A DNA stretch of 44,400 bases, taken from the NCBI GenBank assembly GCA_017405085.1, contig JAFRBB010000042.1, positions 1-44,400 of the forward strand. Direction: 5' to 3'. Positions 31,694-40,331 of this stretch are shown piece by piece. The notes below the pieces were generated by a model. It saw only the letters and a program-made list of their open reading frames with translations. It ran no database searches and was not told the DNA's origin. The position numbers and the translations under genes were made by a program. Numbering within the stretch: position 1 is the stretch's first letter; every line of letters starts with the position of its first letter. The DNA comes from Eubacteriaceae bacterium (GTDB taxonomy: Bacteria; Bacillota; Clostridia; Eubacteriales; Eubacteriaceae).

Positions 31694-32536
31694 ATGGAAA
31701 CCATCAAACTCAACAACAATCTTCAGTGCCCGGTGGTAGGCATCGGCACTTTTATGCTCTCTCCGGAAGAAGCGGAAAACAGCGTCAGAGAAGCGCTGAA
31801 GATGGGCTATGCGCTCATCGATACGGCCAACGCCTATGTCAACGAAAGAGCCTGCGGCAGAGGAATGCGCGACAGCGGCGTCAAACGGGAGGATATTTTC
31901 CTTTCCACCAAACTCTGGCCCAGCGAATATGAAAATGAAAATGCCGTTGATGAAACGCTGGAACGTCTGGGCGTGGATGATGTGGATTTGCTTTATATTC
32001 ATCAGCCCGCGGGCAATTGGCTTGCCGGATACAGACAGCTTGAAAAGGCTTATCAAGAAGGGAAAGCGAAAGCCATCGGTATTTCCAATTTTGAAGGTAA
32101 ATATCTTGATGAATTGATGACCAAATGGGAAATTGTTCCCCAGTTTATTCAGGTGGAAGCCCATCCCTATTTTACACAGAAAGAATTGAGAAAAACGCTG
32201 GACAAATATGATATCAAGTTGATGAGCTGGTATCCGCTGGGTCATGGCGATACATCGCTGATGAATGAACCTGTGTTCGAGGAACTTGGCAAGAAATATG
32301 GGAAAACGCCCGCGCAGGTCATTCTCCGCTGGCACACACAGATGGGTTTCGCGGTGATTCCCGGCAGCAAAAATGTGGATCATATCAAAGACAATCTGGA
32401 TATTCTGGACTTTAAACTGACGGATGAGGAAATGGAAAGCATCGCGGCACTGGATAAAGGCGAACGCTATTATCACCGAACTGATGAACAGCTTGCCGGC
32501 TTCGCGGCATGGCGTCCGGATTTTGAACAGGCGTAA
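31694..32536 (+). CDS. Aldo/keto reductase
   Basis: A 280-residue AKR of the 2,5-diketo-gluconate reductase-like group. ALIDTANAYVNERACGRG (Asp, Tyr), FLSTKLWPSEY (Lys), LLYIHQPAG (His), AIGISNFEGKYL, QVEAHPYFTQKEL and FAVIPGSKNVDHI are all standard. AGGAGGA precedes the ATG at 31694; the frame from 31640 reaches into the flavodoxin. Cytoplasmic, NADPH-dependent carbonyl reductase; substrate not assignable. Confidence 0.93.
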   Translation: METIKLNNNLQCPVVGIGTFMLSPEEAENSVREALKMGYALIDTANAYVNERACGRGMRDSGVKREDIFLSTKLWPSEYENENAVDETLERLGVDDVDLLYIHQPAGNWLAGYRQLEKAYQEGKAKAIGISNFEGKYLDELMTKWEIVPQFIQVEAHPYFTQKELRKTLDKYDIKLMSWYPLGHGDTSLMNEPVFEELGKKYGKTPAQVILRWHTQMGFAVIPGSKNVDHIKDNLDILDFKLTDEEMESIAALDKGERYYHRTDEQLAGFAAWRPDFEQA

Positions 32537-32631
32537 GAAGAGCATCACAATTATAAATTGGTAGATTAGGCCGCGGCGGCGTTATCGTCACGCGGTTTGT
32601 TTGATGATTTTGAGAAAAGAGGGATATCAGA

Positions 32632-34029
32632 ATGGATCAGACAACAGAAAACATCATGGGAACCATGCCGGAAGGAAAGCTGCTATTTAAGCTCGCGATG
32701 CCGATGATCTTCTCCGTTTTGGTGTCCTCGCTTTATAACATTGTTGACAGCATTTTTGTCGGCAGAATCGGGCAAAGCGCCTTGACGGCCATCTCGCTGG
32801 GGGCGCCGGCCTCATCGTTGATGGTGGAGCTTTCCTTCGGCATCGCCGTTGGTGTCAACGCCATGCTTTCCCGAAAGCTCGGCGAGAAAGACAGCGATGG
32901 CGTCAGCAAAGCCGCGGGACAGGGTTTTTTGCTCATCGGCGCCGTTTATCTGATTTGCCTGGCTTTCGGGCTTTTCGGTGTGCGGGCGTTTTACGCCATT
33001 CAGACGAATGACGCCGAGATCATTGCCCTTGGGATGCAGTACACCGGCATCGTGACGGTTTGTTCCTTCGGCTTGATGATTCAGACCATTGTGGAAAGGC
33101 TGCTTTCTTCCACGGGACGGACCAACGGGGCGATGGCTGTGCTGCTTACCGGCGCGATCACCAATATGATTCTTGACCCGATTCTCATTTTCGGATATTT
33201 GGGCTTGCCGGCGATGGGCATGGCCGGAGCGGCCATTGCCACCGTCATCGGGCAATGCGCGGCGGCCGCCGTCGGTCTGGTGCTCAACATCACGCGCAAT
33301 CCGGAGATTGTTTTCAAGGCCCGGGCTTTTCTGCCGGATCTAACCATGATCAAAGACATCATGGTCATCGCGGTTCCGACCACCCTGACCTATTCCATCA
33401 ATTCCATTTTGACTTTCGGGATGAATCAGGTGCTTGTCGGTCTTTCGCTGGCGGCCCCGGCGGTCTATGTGATTTATAACCGGGTGCGCAGCTTTGTGGC
33501 GCTGCCGGTATGGGGCATCCGCAACACGATCATTTCGGTGGTGGCTTATAATATGGGCGCCGGCCATCATCAGCGCGTCAAAAATATCATCGCCATCGCG
33601 ATGAAGGCCTCGGCGGTTATCATGGTGGTGGGAACGATTTTGTACGAGACGGTTCCCGCGCTGATACTCGGCGTTTTCTCCGCGTCGGCGGAAATGATCG
33701 CCATCGGTGTTCCGGCTTTTCGGATTATCGGCATCACAACCGTTCTTTCGGGCCTGACGATTATGATGAGCGGCGTGTTCCAGGCGATGAATCACAGCAA
33801 CAAGGCGCTTGTGATCAGCATTGTTCAGGCCGTCGCCTTGGTGGGAAGCGCGGCGCTTCTGGCTTTGTCCGGCAGCACAACCCTTGTGTGGTTCGCTTTT
33901 CCCATATCGGAGATTGTGATCTTTATCCTCAGTTTCGTGTTTTTGCAGCGCATTTACAAACAATCCTTCGGCACCGGCTTTTTTTCAAAGAAAAGCTTGA
34001 AGGACAAAGGGCTATTTGATAATGTGTAA
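32632..34029 (+). CDS. MATE family efflux transporter
   Basis: A 465-residue multidrug and toxic compound extrusion protein with about 12 membrane helices in two homologous halves. Family marks: PMIFSVLVSSLYNIVDSIFV followed by GRIGQSALTAISLGAPASS, the first-half GVNAMLSRKLGEKD, and TNMILDPILIFGYLGLPAMG. It exports cationic drugs or metabolites using a Na+ or H+ gradient. GAGGG-type ribosome site. A TetR regulator (43 nt downstream) and an AKR follow in the same direction, suggesting one detoxification unit. Confidence 0.94.
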   Translation: MDQTTENIMGTMPEGKLLFKLAMPMIFSVLVSSLYNIVDSIFVGRIGQSALTAISLGAPASSLMVELSFGIAVGVNAMLSRKLGEKDSDGVSKAAGQGFLLIGAVYLICLAFGLFGVRAFYAIQTNDAEIIALGMQYTGIVTVCSFGLMIQTIVERLLSSTGRTNGAMAVLLTGAITNMILDPILIFGYLGLPAMGMAGAAIATVIGQCAAAAVGLVLNITRNPEIVFKARAFLPDLTMIKDIMVIAVPTTLTYSINSILTFGMNQVLVGLSLAAPAVYVIYNRVRSFVALPVWGIRNTIISVVAYNMGAGHHQRVKNIIAIAMKASAVIMVVGTILYETVPALILGVFSASAEMIAIGVPAFRIIGITTVLSGLTIMMSGVFQAMNHSNKALVISIVQAVALVGSAALLALSGSTTLVWFAFPISEIVIFILSFVFLQRIYKQSFGTGFFSKKSLKDKGLFDNV

Positions 34030-34072
34030 CCATGAGTCTGACTGAAGACGGCAGAATAAAAAATGAGGTACT

Positions 34073-34645
34073 ATGATGATTTTACAAGGCCATGAGGATT
34101 TGCGGGTCGTCAAGACCATTGAAGGCATCAAAGGCGCTTTTGAGCAGCTGATTTGCGAAAAAGATTATGAAAAGATGACGGTCAAGGAACTTTGCGAACG
34201 GGCAAAGATCAACAAAAAGACCTTTTATCATTATTATGAGACGTTAGACGCGCTGCTGGCTGAAATGCAGACGGAATTGTCGGCGGGATTCATCGCGCGA
34301 ATTCGGGATTACGCGCTGCCGGAGGAGCTGGACAAAGTCAACCGCGCGTTTTTTGAGTACTCCGCCAAGCAGGGGCCGGCCTATGAAAAGATCACCTGCA
34401 GCGGCAGCTACAACGCCATTCGCGATGAAATGGTGGCGGGCGTCAATGATGCTGGCTGGGGAAAATCGCCCGATTACAGGCGGCTTTCAGATTTTGAGAA
34501 AAAGCTGCTGATGGGCTTTGTCAATCACGCGGTGCTTTTGGCCTATAGGCAATGGGTTGAAGACGGGAAAGTCATTCCCCTTGAGGAGGTCATCGACTTG
34601 ACCAACCGGATTGTTCTCGGCGGCGTCCGGGAATTTTTCAAATAA
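34073..34645 (+). CDS. TetR/AcrR family transcriptional regulator
   Basis: A 190-residue regulator. The helix-turn-helix is EKMTVKELCERAKINKKTFY followed by HYYETLDALL. The C-terminal domain resembles the TetR_C group of Firmicutes regulators of efflux and dehydrogenase genes (GPAYEKITCSGSYNAIRDEM). Two ATG codons (34073, 34076) are possible; GAGGT lies just upstream. It sits between a MATE pump and an AKR and likely senses a compound that both act on. The AKR begins 15 nt after the stop. No operator was identified in the short leader. Confidence 0.88.
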   Translation: MMILQGHEDLRVVKTIEGIKGAFEQLICEKDYEKMTVKELCERAKINKKTFYHYYETLDALLAEMQTELSAGFIARIRDYALPEELDKVNRAFFEYSAKQGPAYEKITCSGSYNAIRDEMVAGVNDAGWGKSPDYRRLSDFEKKLLMGFVNHAVLLAYRQWVEDGKVIPLEEVIDLTNRIVLGGVREFFK

Positions 34646-34660
34646 GAAAGGGACTTTTTA

Positions 34661-35623
34661 ATGAAAATAAGAAAGTTAAGGCATATCGACGTATCGGAAG
34701 TGGGCATGGGGTGCATGGCGTTCTCCCACGGCTACGGCAAAATCCCCGATGAGACCTACAGCATTGAGGCCATCCGAAACGCCTATGATCACGGCTGCAC
34801 CTTTTTTGATACGGCGGAGATTTACAGCCCAAATCTGGCAAGCGTCGGCCACAATGAGCGGATTGTCGGCAAGGCCCTGAAGGACATCCGCGGGGACGTG
34901 GTGATTGCCACCAAGGTGATGCTTCGCGGCGCGGGCTTCGGCCATGTCACCCAAACCATTCGCTCTCGGCTGGAGGATTCTCTGACCCGGCTGCAGACGG
35001 ATTATGTCGATCTTTATTATCTGCATCGACTGGGCGGCATACCGGTTGAAGACGTGGCGGAAGCCATGGGCCGGCTCATTGACGACGGCCTCATTCGAGG
35101 ATGGGGACTCAGTCAGGTGGACGTGGATGTCATCGAGCGCGCTCAGTCGGTGACGCCGCTCAGCGCCGTTCAAAATATTTATTCCATGGTGGAGCGCGAC
35201 AGCGAATCCGAGATTATTCCCTATTGCGCGGAACATGACATTGGGTTTGTGCCCTTTTCGCCCATTGCCAGCGGGCTACTCTCGGGCAAAATCACGCCGA
35301 CGACGCGCTTTGAGAAAAACGACGATGTGCGCAATTGGGTGCCTCAGCTTTCACGGCGAAACATTGAAGGCAATCAGCCGATTGTGGCCATGCTCAAAGA
35401 TTTTGCCGAAGCCAAAAACGCGACGCCGGCGCAAATCAGTCTGGCGTGGATGCTTCACAAATACCCCAACGTGGTACCGATTCCCGGCTCCAAAAACAAA
35501 GAGCGGATCATCGAAAATCTCAACGCATCCGATGTGGCACTCAGCGATGATGAATTTAACGCGTTGGAACAGTCGTTGAACAGCCTCACAGTCTACGGTC
35601 ACCGGGGACTCGGCGGGTTTTGA
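34661..35623 (+). CDS. Aldo/keto reductase
   Basis: A 320-residue AKR of the YajO/IolS-like group. VGMGCMAFSHGYGKIPDE, TFFDTAEIYSPN (Asp, Tyr), VIATKVMLRG (Lys), LYYLHRLGG (His), GLSQVDVDVIERAQ, AVQNIYSMVERDSE and NVVPIPGSKNKERI are visible. AAAGGG precedes the ATG. It is the last gene of the MATE-TetR-AKR unit and may detoxify the carbonyl compound exported by the pump; this is an inference from order only. Confidence 0.93.
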   Translation: MKIRKLRHIDVSEVGMGCMAFSHGYGKIPDETYSIEAIRNAYDHGCTFFDTAEIYSPNLASVGHNERIVGKALKDIRGDVVIATKVMLRGAGFGHVTQTIRSRLEDSLTRLQTDYVDLYYLHRLGGIPVEDVAEAMGRLIDDGLIRGWGLSQVDVDVIERAQSVTPLSAVQNIYSMVERDSESEIIPYCAEHDIGFVPFSPIASGLLSGKITPTTRFEKNDDVRNWVPQLSRRNIEGNQPIVAMLKDFAEAKNATPAQISLAWMLHKYPNVVPIPGSKNKERIIENLNASDVALSDDEFNALEQSLNSLTVYGHRGLGGF

Positions 35624-35647
35624 TGGTGAATCATTGATTTCAAATGA

Positions 35648-35668
35648 AACTCGGCTTTGCCGGGTTTT
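35648..35668 (+). terminator. Rho-independent terminator
   Basis: AACTCGGC (35648-35655), TTT loop and GCCGGGTT (35659-35666), with T-rich tail, 25 nt after the AKR stop. The rest of 35669-35870 shows no gene. Confidence 0.75.
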
Positions 35669-35870
35669 GTTTTGTTTTTTGGGAAAGGTTTTACAGATTG
35701 CGCTCAGAAGATGCCTGTCTTTTGAAAGTGTTTTTCGGCTTGGCCTCATTATAATCGAGTGACACTGCGATTCGGCATTAATTATTCATCACAAACGATT
35801 AAAAATCCCATCACAATCGAAACCCTTCCGCGCGTTCAAAACCGAAAGACAGTCAACAACCATGTAACAC

Positions 35871-35899
35871 TTGACATGACATTTTTGGCGTGATATATT
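35871..35899 (+). promoter_or_regulatory. Sigma-A promoter of the Rrf2 operon
   Basis: TTGACA (35871-35876), a 17-nt spacer and TATATT (35894-35899). The leader to 36006 is about 100 nt and has GTGAT and ATCAT half-sites around the -10 region (35890-35908), a possible Rrf2 site. Confidence 0.75.
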
Positions 35900-36005
35900 T
35901 GTAATCATGAGGATTGCATCTTGTGTTTAAACACGCAATCACGGAAAACATTCGGCTCACAGCCGGGACACGCCGGCGTCATCACAAAGCATTGGAGGTC
36001 AACAC

Positions 36006-36446
36006 ATGCAAATTTCAAGTCGGTTTACGGTGGCCCTTCACATTTTCACCTGTGTGGAGGCCTATCAGGAAAATTATAAGGTGACCAGTGATTTTCTTGC
36101 CATCAGCATCAACACCAATCCCGTCATCATTCGCAAAATTCTCGGACAGCTCAAAAAAGCGGGACTCATCACCGTCGCCAGAGGCACCGGCGGCATCACG
36201 GTCAACCGCCCCCTGGACGAAATCACCTTTTACGATGTGTATCAGGCCATTGAACCCGTCGAAAACGGCGAGTTGTTTCATTTTCACGAAGCGCCGAATC
36301 CCGATTGCTCGGTGGGACGCAATATCCACGCCTTGCTCGACGACAAATTAAAGGCCATTCAAGACGCGATGGAAGATGAAATGCGCCGTTACACCCTGGC
36401 GGATCTCGGAACGGAATTGGATGAGATCCTGATCAATGAGGAATAA
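36006..36446 (+). CDS. Rrf2 family transcriptional regulator
   Basis: A 146-residue winged-helix regulator. ISSRFTVALHIFTCVEAYQE is the Rrf2 N-terminal helix; LAISINTNPVIIRKILGQLK is the recognition helix and ITVARGTGGITVNRPLDEIT the wing. The IscR-type three-Cys cluster motif is absent; one Cys lies in NPDCSVGRNIHALLDDKL and another at residue 16. It is YwnA/CymR-like in length. GGAGGT precedes the ATG. The macrodomain gene starts 11 nt before its stop, so all three genes are likely expressed together and autoregulated. Confidence 0.92.
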   Translation: MQISSRFTVALHIFTCVEAYQENYKVTSDFLAISINTNPVIIRKILGQLKKAGLITVARGTGGITVNRPLDEITFYDVYQAIEPVENGELFHFHEAPNPDCSVGRNIHALLDDKLKAIQDAMEDEMRRYTLADLGTELDEILINEE

Positions 36447-37245
36447 AAAAACAAGACAAGCACAACGGCTTGACGCGTTGGTCGAGGCCTTCAAGATGGA
36501 TTCGGTCCGCTACCGGGATGTGCAGACGCCCCCGGATACCGAAGGCAAGCGCCGCCTGCTTCGTTCGCTGATGAACATCCGCATGCCGGGGGACTTGCCC
36601 GAAGCGGTGCTGGCGACCCAGGACGCCTATTTGCGGGAACGAATTTGGGAAAAGGGCATCGTGACTTTGAGCGATATTCCCGTCATCCGAGACAACTTGT
36701 CCATTTGGCAGGGGGACATCACGCGGCTTGAGGTCAGCGCCATCGTCAACGCCGCCAATTCGCAAATGCTCGGCTGTTTTGTGCCGATGCACACCTGCAT
36801 CGACAACGCGATTCACACCTTCGCCGGCGTGCAGCTTCGCGCGGAATGCGCCAGGCAGATGAACGAACTGCGCGCCAAATACGGACAGGATTACGAACAG
36901 CCGACAGCGCTACCCATGCTCACCGACGCCTACAACCTTCCGGCCAAAAAAGTCATTCACATCGTCGGGCCCGTCGTCACGTCGGCCCTGACCCCGGCGC
37001 TGGAAGAAGAGCTTGCGGCTTGTTACACTAACACCTTGAACCTGTGCGCGGAGAAGGGGCTTAATAGCGTTGCCTTTTGCTGCATTTCCACAGGGGTCTT
37101 TCATTTTCCGGGCAGACGTGCCGCCGAGATTGCTGTGGCTACAGTGGATGAGTGGATGACAAAGCATCCCGCCGTGATGGAACGCGTGATTTTCAATGTG
37201 TTTAAAGACGAGGACAAAGCATATTATGAAACATTCATACAGTGA
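36436..37245 (+). CDS. Zinc-type macrodomain protein-ADP-ribosylhydrolase
   Basis: A 269-residue macrodomain of the type linked to SirTM sirtuins. An N-terminal helical part (residues 1-85) precedes SIWQGDITRLEVSAIVNAAN, with GD at 93-94 and NAAN at 105-108. The motif GCFVPMHTCIDNAIH (C114, H119, C121) is the zinc-binding segment of this subfamily. CCISTGVFHFPGRRAAEIAV contacts the diphosphate of ADP-ribose. These enzymes remove ADP-ribose from proteins that the neighbouring SirTM modifies. The start overlaps the Rrf2 stop by 11 nt and its end overlaps the sirtuin start by 20 nt. Confidence 0.92.
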   Translation: MRNKKTRQAQRLDALVEAFKMDSVRYRDVQTPPDTEGKRRLLRSLMNIRMPGDLPEAVLATQDAYLRERIWEKGIVTLSDIPVIRDNLSIWQGDITRLEVSAIVNAANSQMLGCFVPMHTCIDNAIHTFAGVQLRAECARQMNELRAKYGQDYEQPTALPMLTDAYNLPAKKVIHIVGPVVTSALTPALEEELAACYTNTLNLCAEKGLNSVAFCCISTGVFHFPGRRAAEIAVATVDEWMTKHPAVMERVIFNVFKDEDKAYYETFIQ

Positions 37246-38218
37246 CTTGCCCAACGGCTATCTGGAGAGCATCCAAAAGGGTATGGACGGCCTGAAAGCT
37301 TTTCGTGGATCAATGTCCGGCGGGACCGGCAGCAAGGAAGAAAACATCGCGCGGCTCAAAAAAGAAATCGCCGAAGCCGGCGCCATCGTCATCGGCGCGG
37401 GGGCGGGACTGTCCACCGCCGCGGGGTTTATTTATAACGGCCCGCGGTTTAAACGCTATTTCTTTGACTTCGCCGAAACCTTCGGCATCACCGACATGTA
37501 TTCCGGCGGATTTTATCCTTTTCCCGACGCCGGGACCCGTTGGGCGTGGTGGGCGAGAAACATTTACATCAATCGATACGTTCCCGCGCCGAAGCCCGTC
37601 TACGAGACCTTGCTTGCCCTGGTGAAGGACAAGGATTATTTTGTCATTACCACCAATGTCGACCATCAGTTTCAGCGGGCGGGATTTGACAAAAAAAGAT
37701 TGTTTTATACCCAGGGAGACTACGGCTTGTTCCAAAGCGTCGATCCGAAAAATCAAAAGACCTATGACAACGAAGCCTGGGTGATGGAAGCCATGGCGGC
37801 GCAGGGATTTGTCCGGGATGAAAACGGTGAGTTCATCGTACCAAAGAGCCGAACGCTTGCCATGACACTTCCGATGGATTTGATTCCTAAATGCCCTGAT
37901 GACGGCTCCGATGTGACGATGAATCTTCGCGCGGACGATTCCTTTGTGGAAGATGAAGGCTGGCACCGGGCGTCGGCGGCCTATGCTGATTTTCTGAGCG
38001 GCCATGCCAAAGGCCATGTGCTTTATCTGGAGCTTGGTGTGGGTTCTAATACGCCGGTGATCATCAAATATCCCTTTTGGCAGATGACGTATTCAAACGA
38101 GAAAGCGAGATATGCTTGCGTCAATTTCGGCGAGGCCTGCTGTCCCGAGGAAATCGAAGGGCGAAGCCTTTGCGTCGACGGCGATATTGGCGACGTCCTC
38201 GCTTTGTTGCAAGCGTGA
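37226..38218 (+). CDS. SirTM-type sirtuin (protein ADP-ribosyltransferase)
   Basis: A 330-residue class M sirtuin. GAGAGLSTAAGF (57-68) is the NAD loop and TNVD (143-146) the ribose contact. The catalytic His of deacetylating sirtuins is replaced by Gln163 (YTQGDYG), as in SirTM enzymes that transfer ADP-ribose rather than deacylate. LELGVGSNTPVIIKYPFW is the late NAD contact. The ATG at 37226, inside the macrodomain gene, is preferred to 37196. In staphylococci and streptococci SirTM modifies a lipoyl-GcvH-like protein encoded beside it; no such gene or lipoate ligase is seen here. Confidence 0.92.
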   Translation: MKHSYSDLPNGYLESIQKGMDGLKAFRGSMSGGTGSKEENIARLKKEIAEAGAIVIGAGAGLSTAAGFIYNGPRFKRYFFDFAETFGITDMYSGGFYPFPDAGTRWAWWARNIYINRYVPAPKPVYETLLALVKDKDYFVITTNVDHQFQRAGFDKKRLFYTQGDYGLFQSVDPKNQKTYDNEAWVMEAMAAQGFVRDENGEFIVPKSRTLAMTLPMDLIPKCPDDGSDVTMNLRADDSFVEDEGWHRASAAYADFLSGHAKGHVLYLELGVGSNTPVIIKYPFWQMTYSNEKARYACVNFGEACCPEEIEGRSLCVDGDIGDVLALLQA

Positions 38219-38319
38219 CAAGCGGCGCAAAGCCCGATAAAACCCGCCCTCAAAAAACCAAACATCATTCCGGCTTGGCCGGATTTCCACCTGAAATGTT
38301 CGTCATTCATATCGAAGGA

Positions 38320-38350
38320 CAATCTGCGTATATCCGCTTCATCCGCGAGA
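38320..38350 (-). repeat. REP-like dispersed repeat (CGCwGAT family), partial copy 5
   Basis: AATCTGCGTATATCCGCTTC and ATCCGCGAG carry three TCnGCG steps like one arm of the copies at 7281 and 25013. The other arm is absent. It lies between the sirtuin and the flavodoxin-fold gene, 55 nt before the latter. Confidence 0.5.
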
Positions 38351-38404
38351 AAAAAGACCCGCGAAGACGGACATAAAAAACCAAATAGAAATACGGAGCG
38401 CGAA

Positions 38405-38968
38405 ATGAAAAAACCGATTCTTTTTATCAACGCCTGTGTGCGTCAGGCATCCAGAACCAAACAATTGGCGGAGGCGCTGCTTGCCAAATGGGGAGAACCC
38501 TATGAGGAAGTTCGCCTCGCGGACATCGCTTTTCCCGCCGTCGACGAGGCGTATCTCACACAACGCGATCAGCTGACGGCCGAGGGCAACCTCGATCACC
38601 CGATGTTTGATCTGGCGAGGCAGTTCGCCCGGGCAAAAACCATTGTGATCGCCGCGCCTTATTGGGATTTGTCTTTTCCGGCGATGTTAAAACAATATCT
38701 GGAAATCATCAACGTTGTGGGCATCACCTTTGCCTATTCCGAAGACGGCGTGCCCGTCGGACTTTGCGGCGCGGACAAGCTCATTTACGTCAGTACCGCC
38801 GGCGGCCCTTATGTCCCCGATGAATACGGCTTTGGTTATGTCAAAGCCCTGGCGCAGGGCTATTACGGCATTGATGACGTGAGAAAAATCGAGGCCGTCG
38901 GGCTGGACATCATCGGAGCCGATGTCGAGTCCATCCTGCGGAAAGCCGAGGAAACCTTGATTGACTGA
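38405..38968 (+). CDS. NAD(P)H-dependent oxidoreductase, flavodoxin fold
   Basis: A 187-residue flavoprotein of the NAD(P)H-quinone reductase/azoreductase group. ILFINACVRQASRTKQLAEA is the FMN phosphate region, IVIAAPYWDLSFPAMLKQYL the flavin aromatic loop and dimer helix, and YVSTAGGPYVPDEYGFGYVK the third loop. It probably performs two-electron reduction of quinones or azo compounds. It follows the sirtuin by about 186 nt with a repeat in between; whether it belongs to that operon is open. Ribosome site GGAGCG before the ATG. Confidence 0.88.
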   Translation: MKKPILFINACVRQASRTKQLAEALLAKWGEPYEEVRLADIAFPAVDEAYLTQRDQLTAEGNLDHPMFDLARQFARAKTIVIAAPYWDLSFPAMLKQYLEIINVVGITFAYSEDGVPVGLCGADKLIYVSTAGGPYVPDEYGFGYVKALAQGYYGIDDVRKIEAVGLDIIGADVESILRKAEETLID

Positions 38969-39026
38969 AGGAACTGCCGAAAAAAGGCTCACATCCCGGG
39001 AGAATCGAACGTAGAGAGGACATCAC

Positions 39027-39752
39027 ATGATCGGATTAGGGACAATCATTAACACGGCGGCCATTGTTTTCGGTGGTGTGGCCGGCCATTTTTCGGGAAA
39101 GCTGTTTCGCTCGGAGCAACAGGACGCCATCATCAAAGCCTGCGGCATCAGCGTGATCTTTATCGCCGTCGCCGGCGCGATGCAGGGCATGCTTACCGTT
39201 CATGAAGGCACCCTGGCGAGCGGACAATCGTTGCTGGTGGCCTTAAGCCTGGCGTTGGGAACCGTCGTCGGCGAGCTGATCGGCATCGAAAAAGGCTTTG
39301 AGCAATTCGGGGAATGGCTCAAGGTCAAAACCGGCAACAGCGGCGATCAAGGCTTTGTGAGCGCCTTTGTCACCGCGTCGCTGACGGTGTGCGTCGGGGC
39401 TATGGCCATTGTCGGCGCCGTTCAGGACGGTATGACCGGGGACTATTCCACCCTAGCGGTCAAATCAGTTTTAGACTGCATCATTATCATGGTAATGACC
39501 TCCTCTCTCGGAAAGGGGAGCGCTTTCTCGGCAATACCGGTTTTTGTTTTTGAAGGAACCATGACCTTGCTTGCCCAATTGATTTCCCCGTTCATGACGG
39601 CCGCCGCCATGGCCAATCTTTCACTGATCGGCTCAATATTGATCTTTTGTGTCGGGGTTAATCTGGTGTGGGGAAAGACGATTCGCGTGGCCAATATGCT
39701 GCCGGCGATGGTCTTCGCGGTCATCGCCGCTTATCTGCCCTGGACGTTTTAG
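39027..39752 (+). CDS. DUF554 family membrane protein
   Basis: A 241-residue polytopic membrane protein of the DUF554 (YdfK-like) family, with about seven hydrophobic helices. GLGTIINTAAIVFGGVAGHF at the start, GTVVGELIGIEKGFEQFGEW, FVTASLTVCVGAMAIVGAVQ and VLDCIIIMVMTSSLGKGSAF are typical. The function is unknown; a transport role has been suggested for the family. GAGAGGA precedes the ATG. An ACT-domain gene follows 30 nt downstream. Confidence 0.92.
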   Translation: MIGLGTIINTAAIVFGGVAGHFSGKLFRSEQQDAIIKACGISVIFIAVAGAMQGMLTVHEGTLASGQSLLVALSLALGTVVGELIGIEKGFEQFGEWLKVKTGNSGDQGFVSAFVTASLTVCVGAMAIVGAVQDGMTGDYSTLAVKSVLDCIIIMVMTSSLGKGSAFSAIPVFVFEGTMTLLAQLISPFMTAAAMANLSLIGSILIFCVGVNLVWGKTIRVANMLPAMVFAVIAAYLPWTF

Positions 39753-39782
39753 CATGATGATATTTTACAAAAGGAGTCCATC

Positions 39783-40148
39783 ATGAAACTCAAAAGAATA
39801 CCTTATGACCTAACAGTATGCAAACTCGCGCGAATAAGCGACATTGATATGGACACTGATTTTTATTTTATCGGAAAGACCGATGAGGAATTGTCCTTGG
39901 TGTGCAAAACCGAGGACACGCCGGAAAAGACAACTCATCGGGATGACGGATGGAAGGGCTTTCGAATTGAAGGCGTGCTGGATTTTTCCCTCATCGGCAT
40001 CCTGTCGAAAATATCGGGCATCCTCGCGGCGCGGAATATCGGCATCTTTGCCGTCTCGACCTTCAACACCGATTATATTCTCGTCAAAGCGGACAATGAG
40101 GAGCGGGCGCTCTCAGCGCTGGCCGACGAAGGCTACACCATCGTGTGA
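39783..40148 (+). CDS. ACT domain protein
   Basis: A 121-residue protein of the two-ACT-fold type found as stand-alone regulators (DUF-type aspartate-kinase-like ACT). The C-terminal part GVLDFSLIGILSKISGILAA and NIGIFAVSTFNTDYILVKAD with a final LADEGYTIV is the ACT fold, which usually binds amino acids. The N-terminal half (LTVCKLARISDIDMDTDFYF) forms the partner domain. AAAAGGAG precedes the ATG. No enzyme is attached, so the role is sensing or unknown. A promoter for luxS lies directly downstream. Confidence 0.88.
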   Translation: MKLKRIPYDLTVCKLARISDIDMDTDFYFIGKTDEELSLVCKTEDTPEKTTHRDDGWKGFRIEGVLDFSLIGILSKISGILAARNIGIFAVSTFNTDYILVKADNEERALSALADEGYTIV

Positions 40149-40179
40149 GCCATCCGAACGGCCGTTTCGATCATTCACC

Positions 40180-40249
40180 TTGACAAAGGGGCGCTCCGCT
40201 CATATAATCAACATGTTCCGCGAAGCGGCACGTCAGGGATCATATCCCT
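40180..40249 (+). promoter_or_regulatory. luxS promoter and leader hairpin
   Basis: TTGACA (40180-40185), a 17-nt spacer and TATAAT (40203-40208) form a perfect promoter. In the leader, CCGC-GAA-GCGG (40218-40228) and AGGGAT-CAT-ATCCCT (40235-40249), followed by TTTATTA, form small hairpins; the second looks like a weak terminator and may attenuate. The leader to the ATG is about 117 nt. Confidence 0.75.
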
Positions 40250-40331
40250 TTTATTAATGACAGGATTCAATGTCAAAGCAACAGATCAACGTTGCAAAAC
40301 GAAAATAAATGTAATACAAGGAGGAACATCA

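Noticed and set aside
31670..32548. Long minus-strand frame of 292 codons
   Set aside because: It is the antisense of a complete aldo/keto reductase with all catalytic residues.
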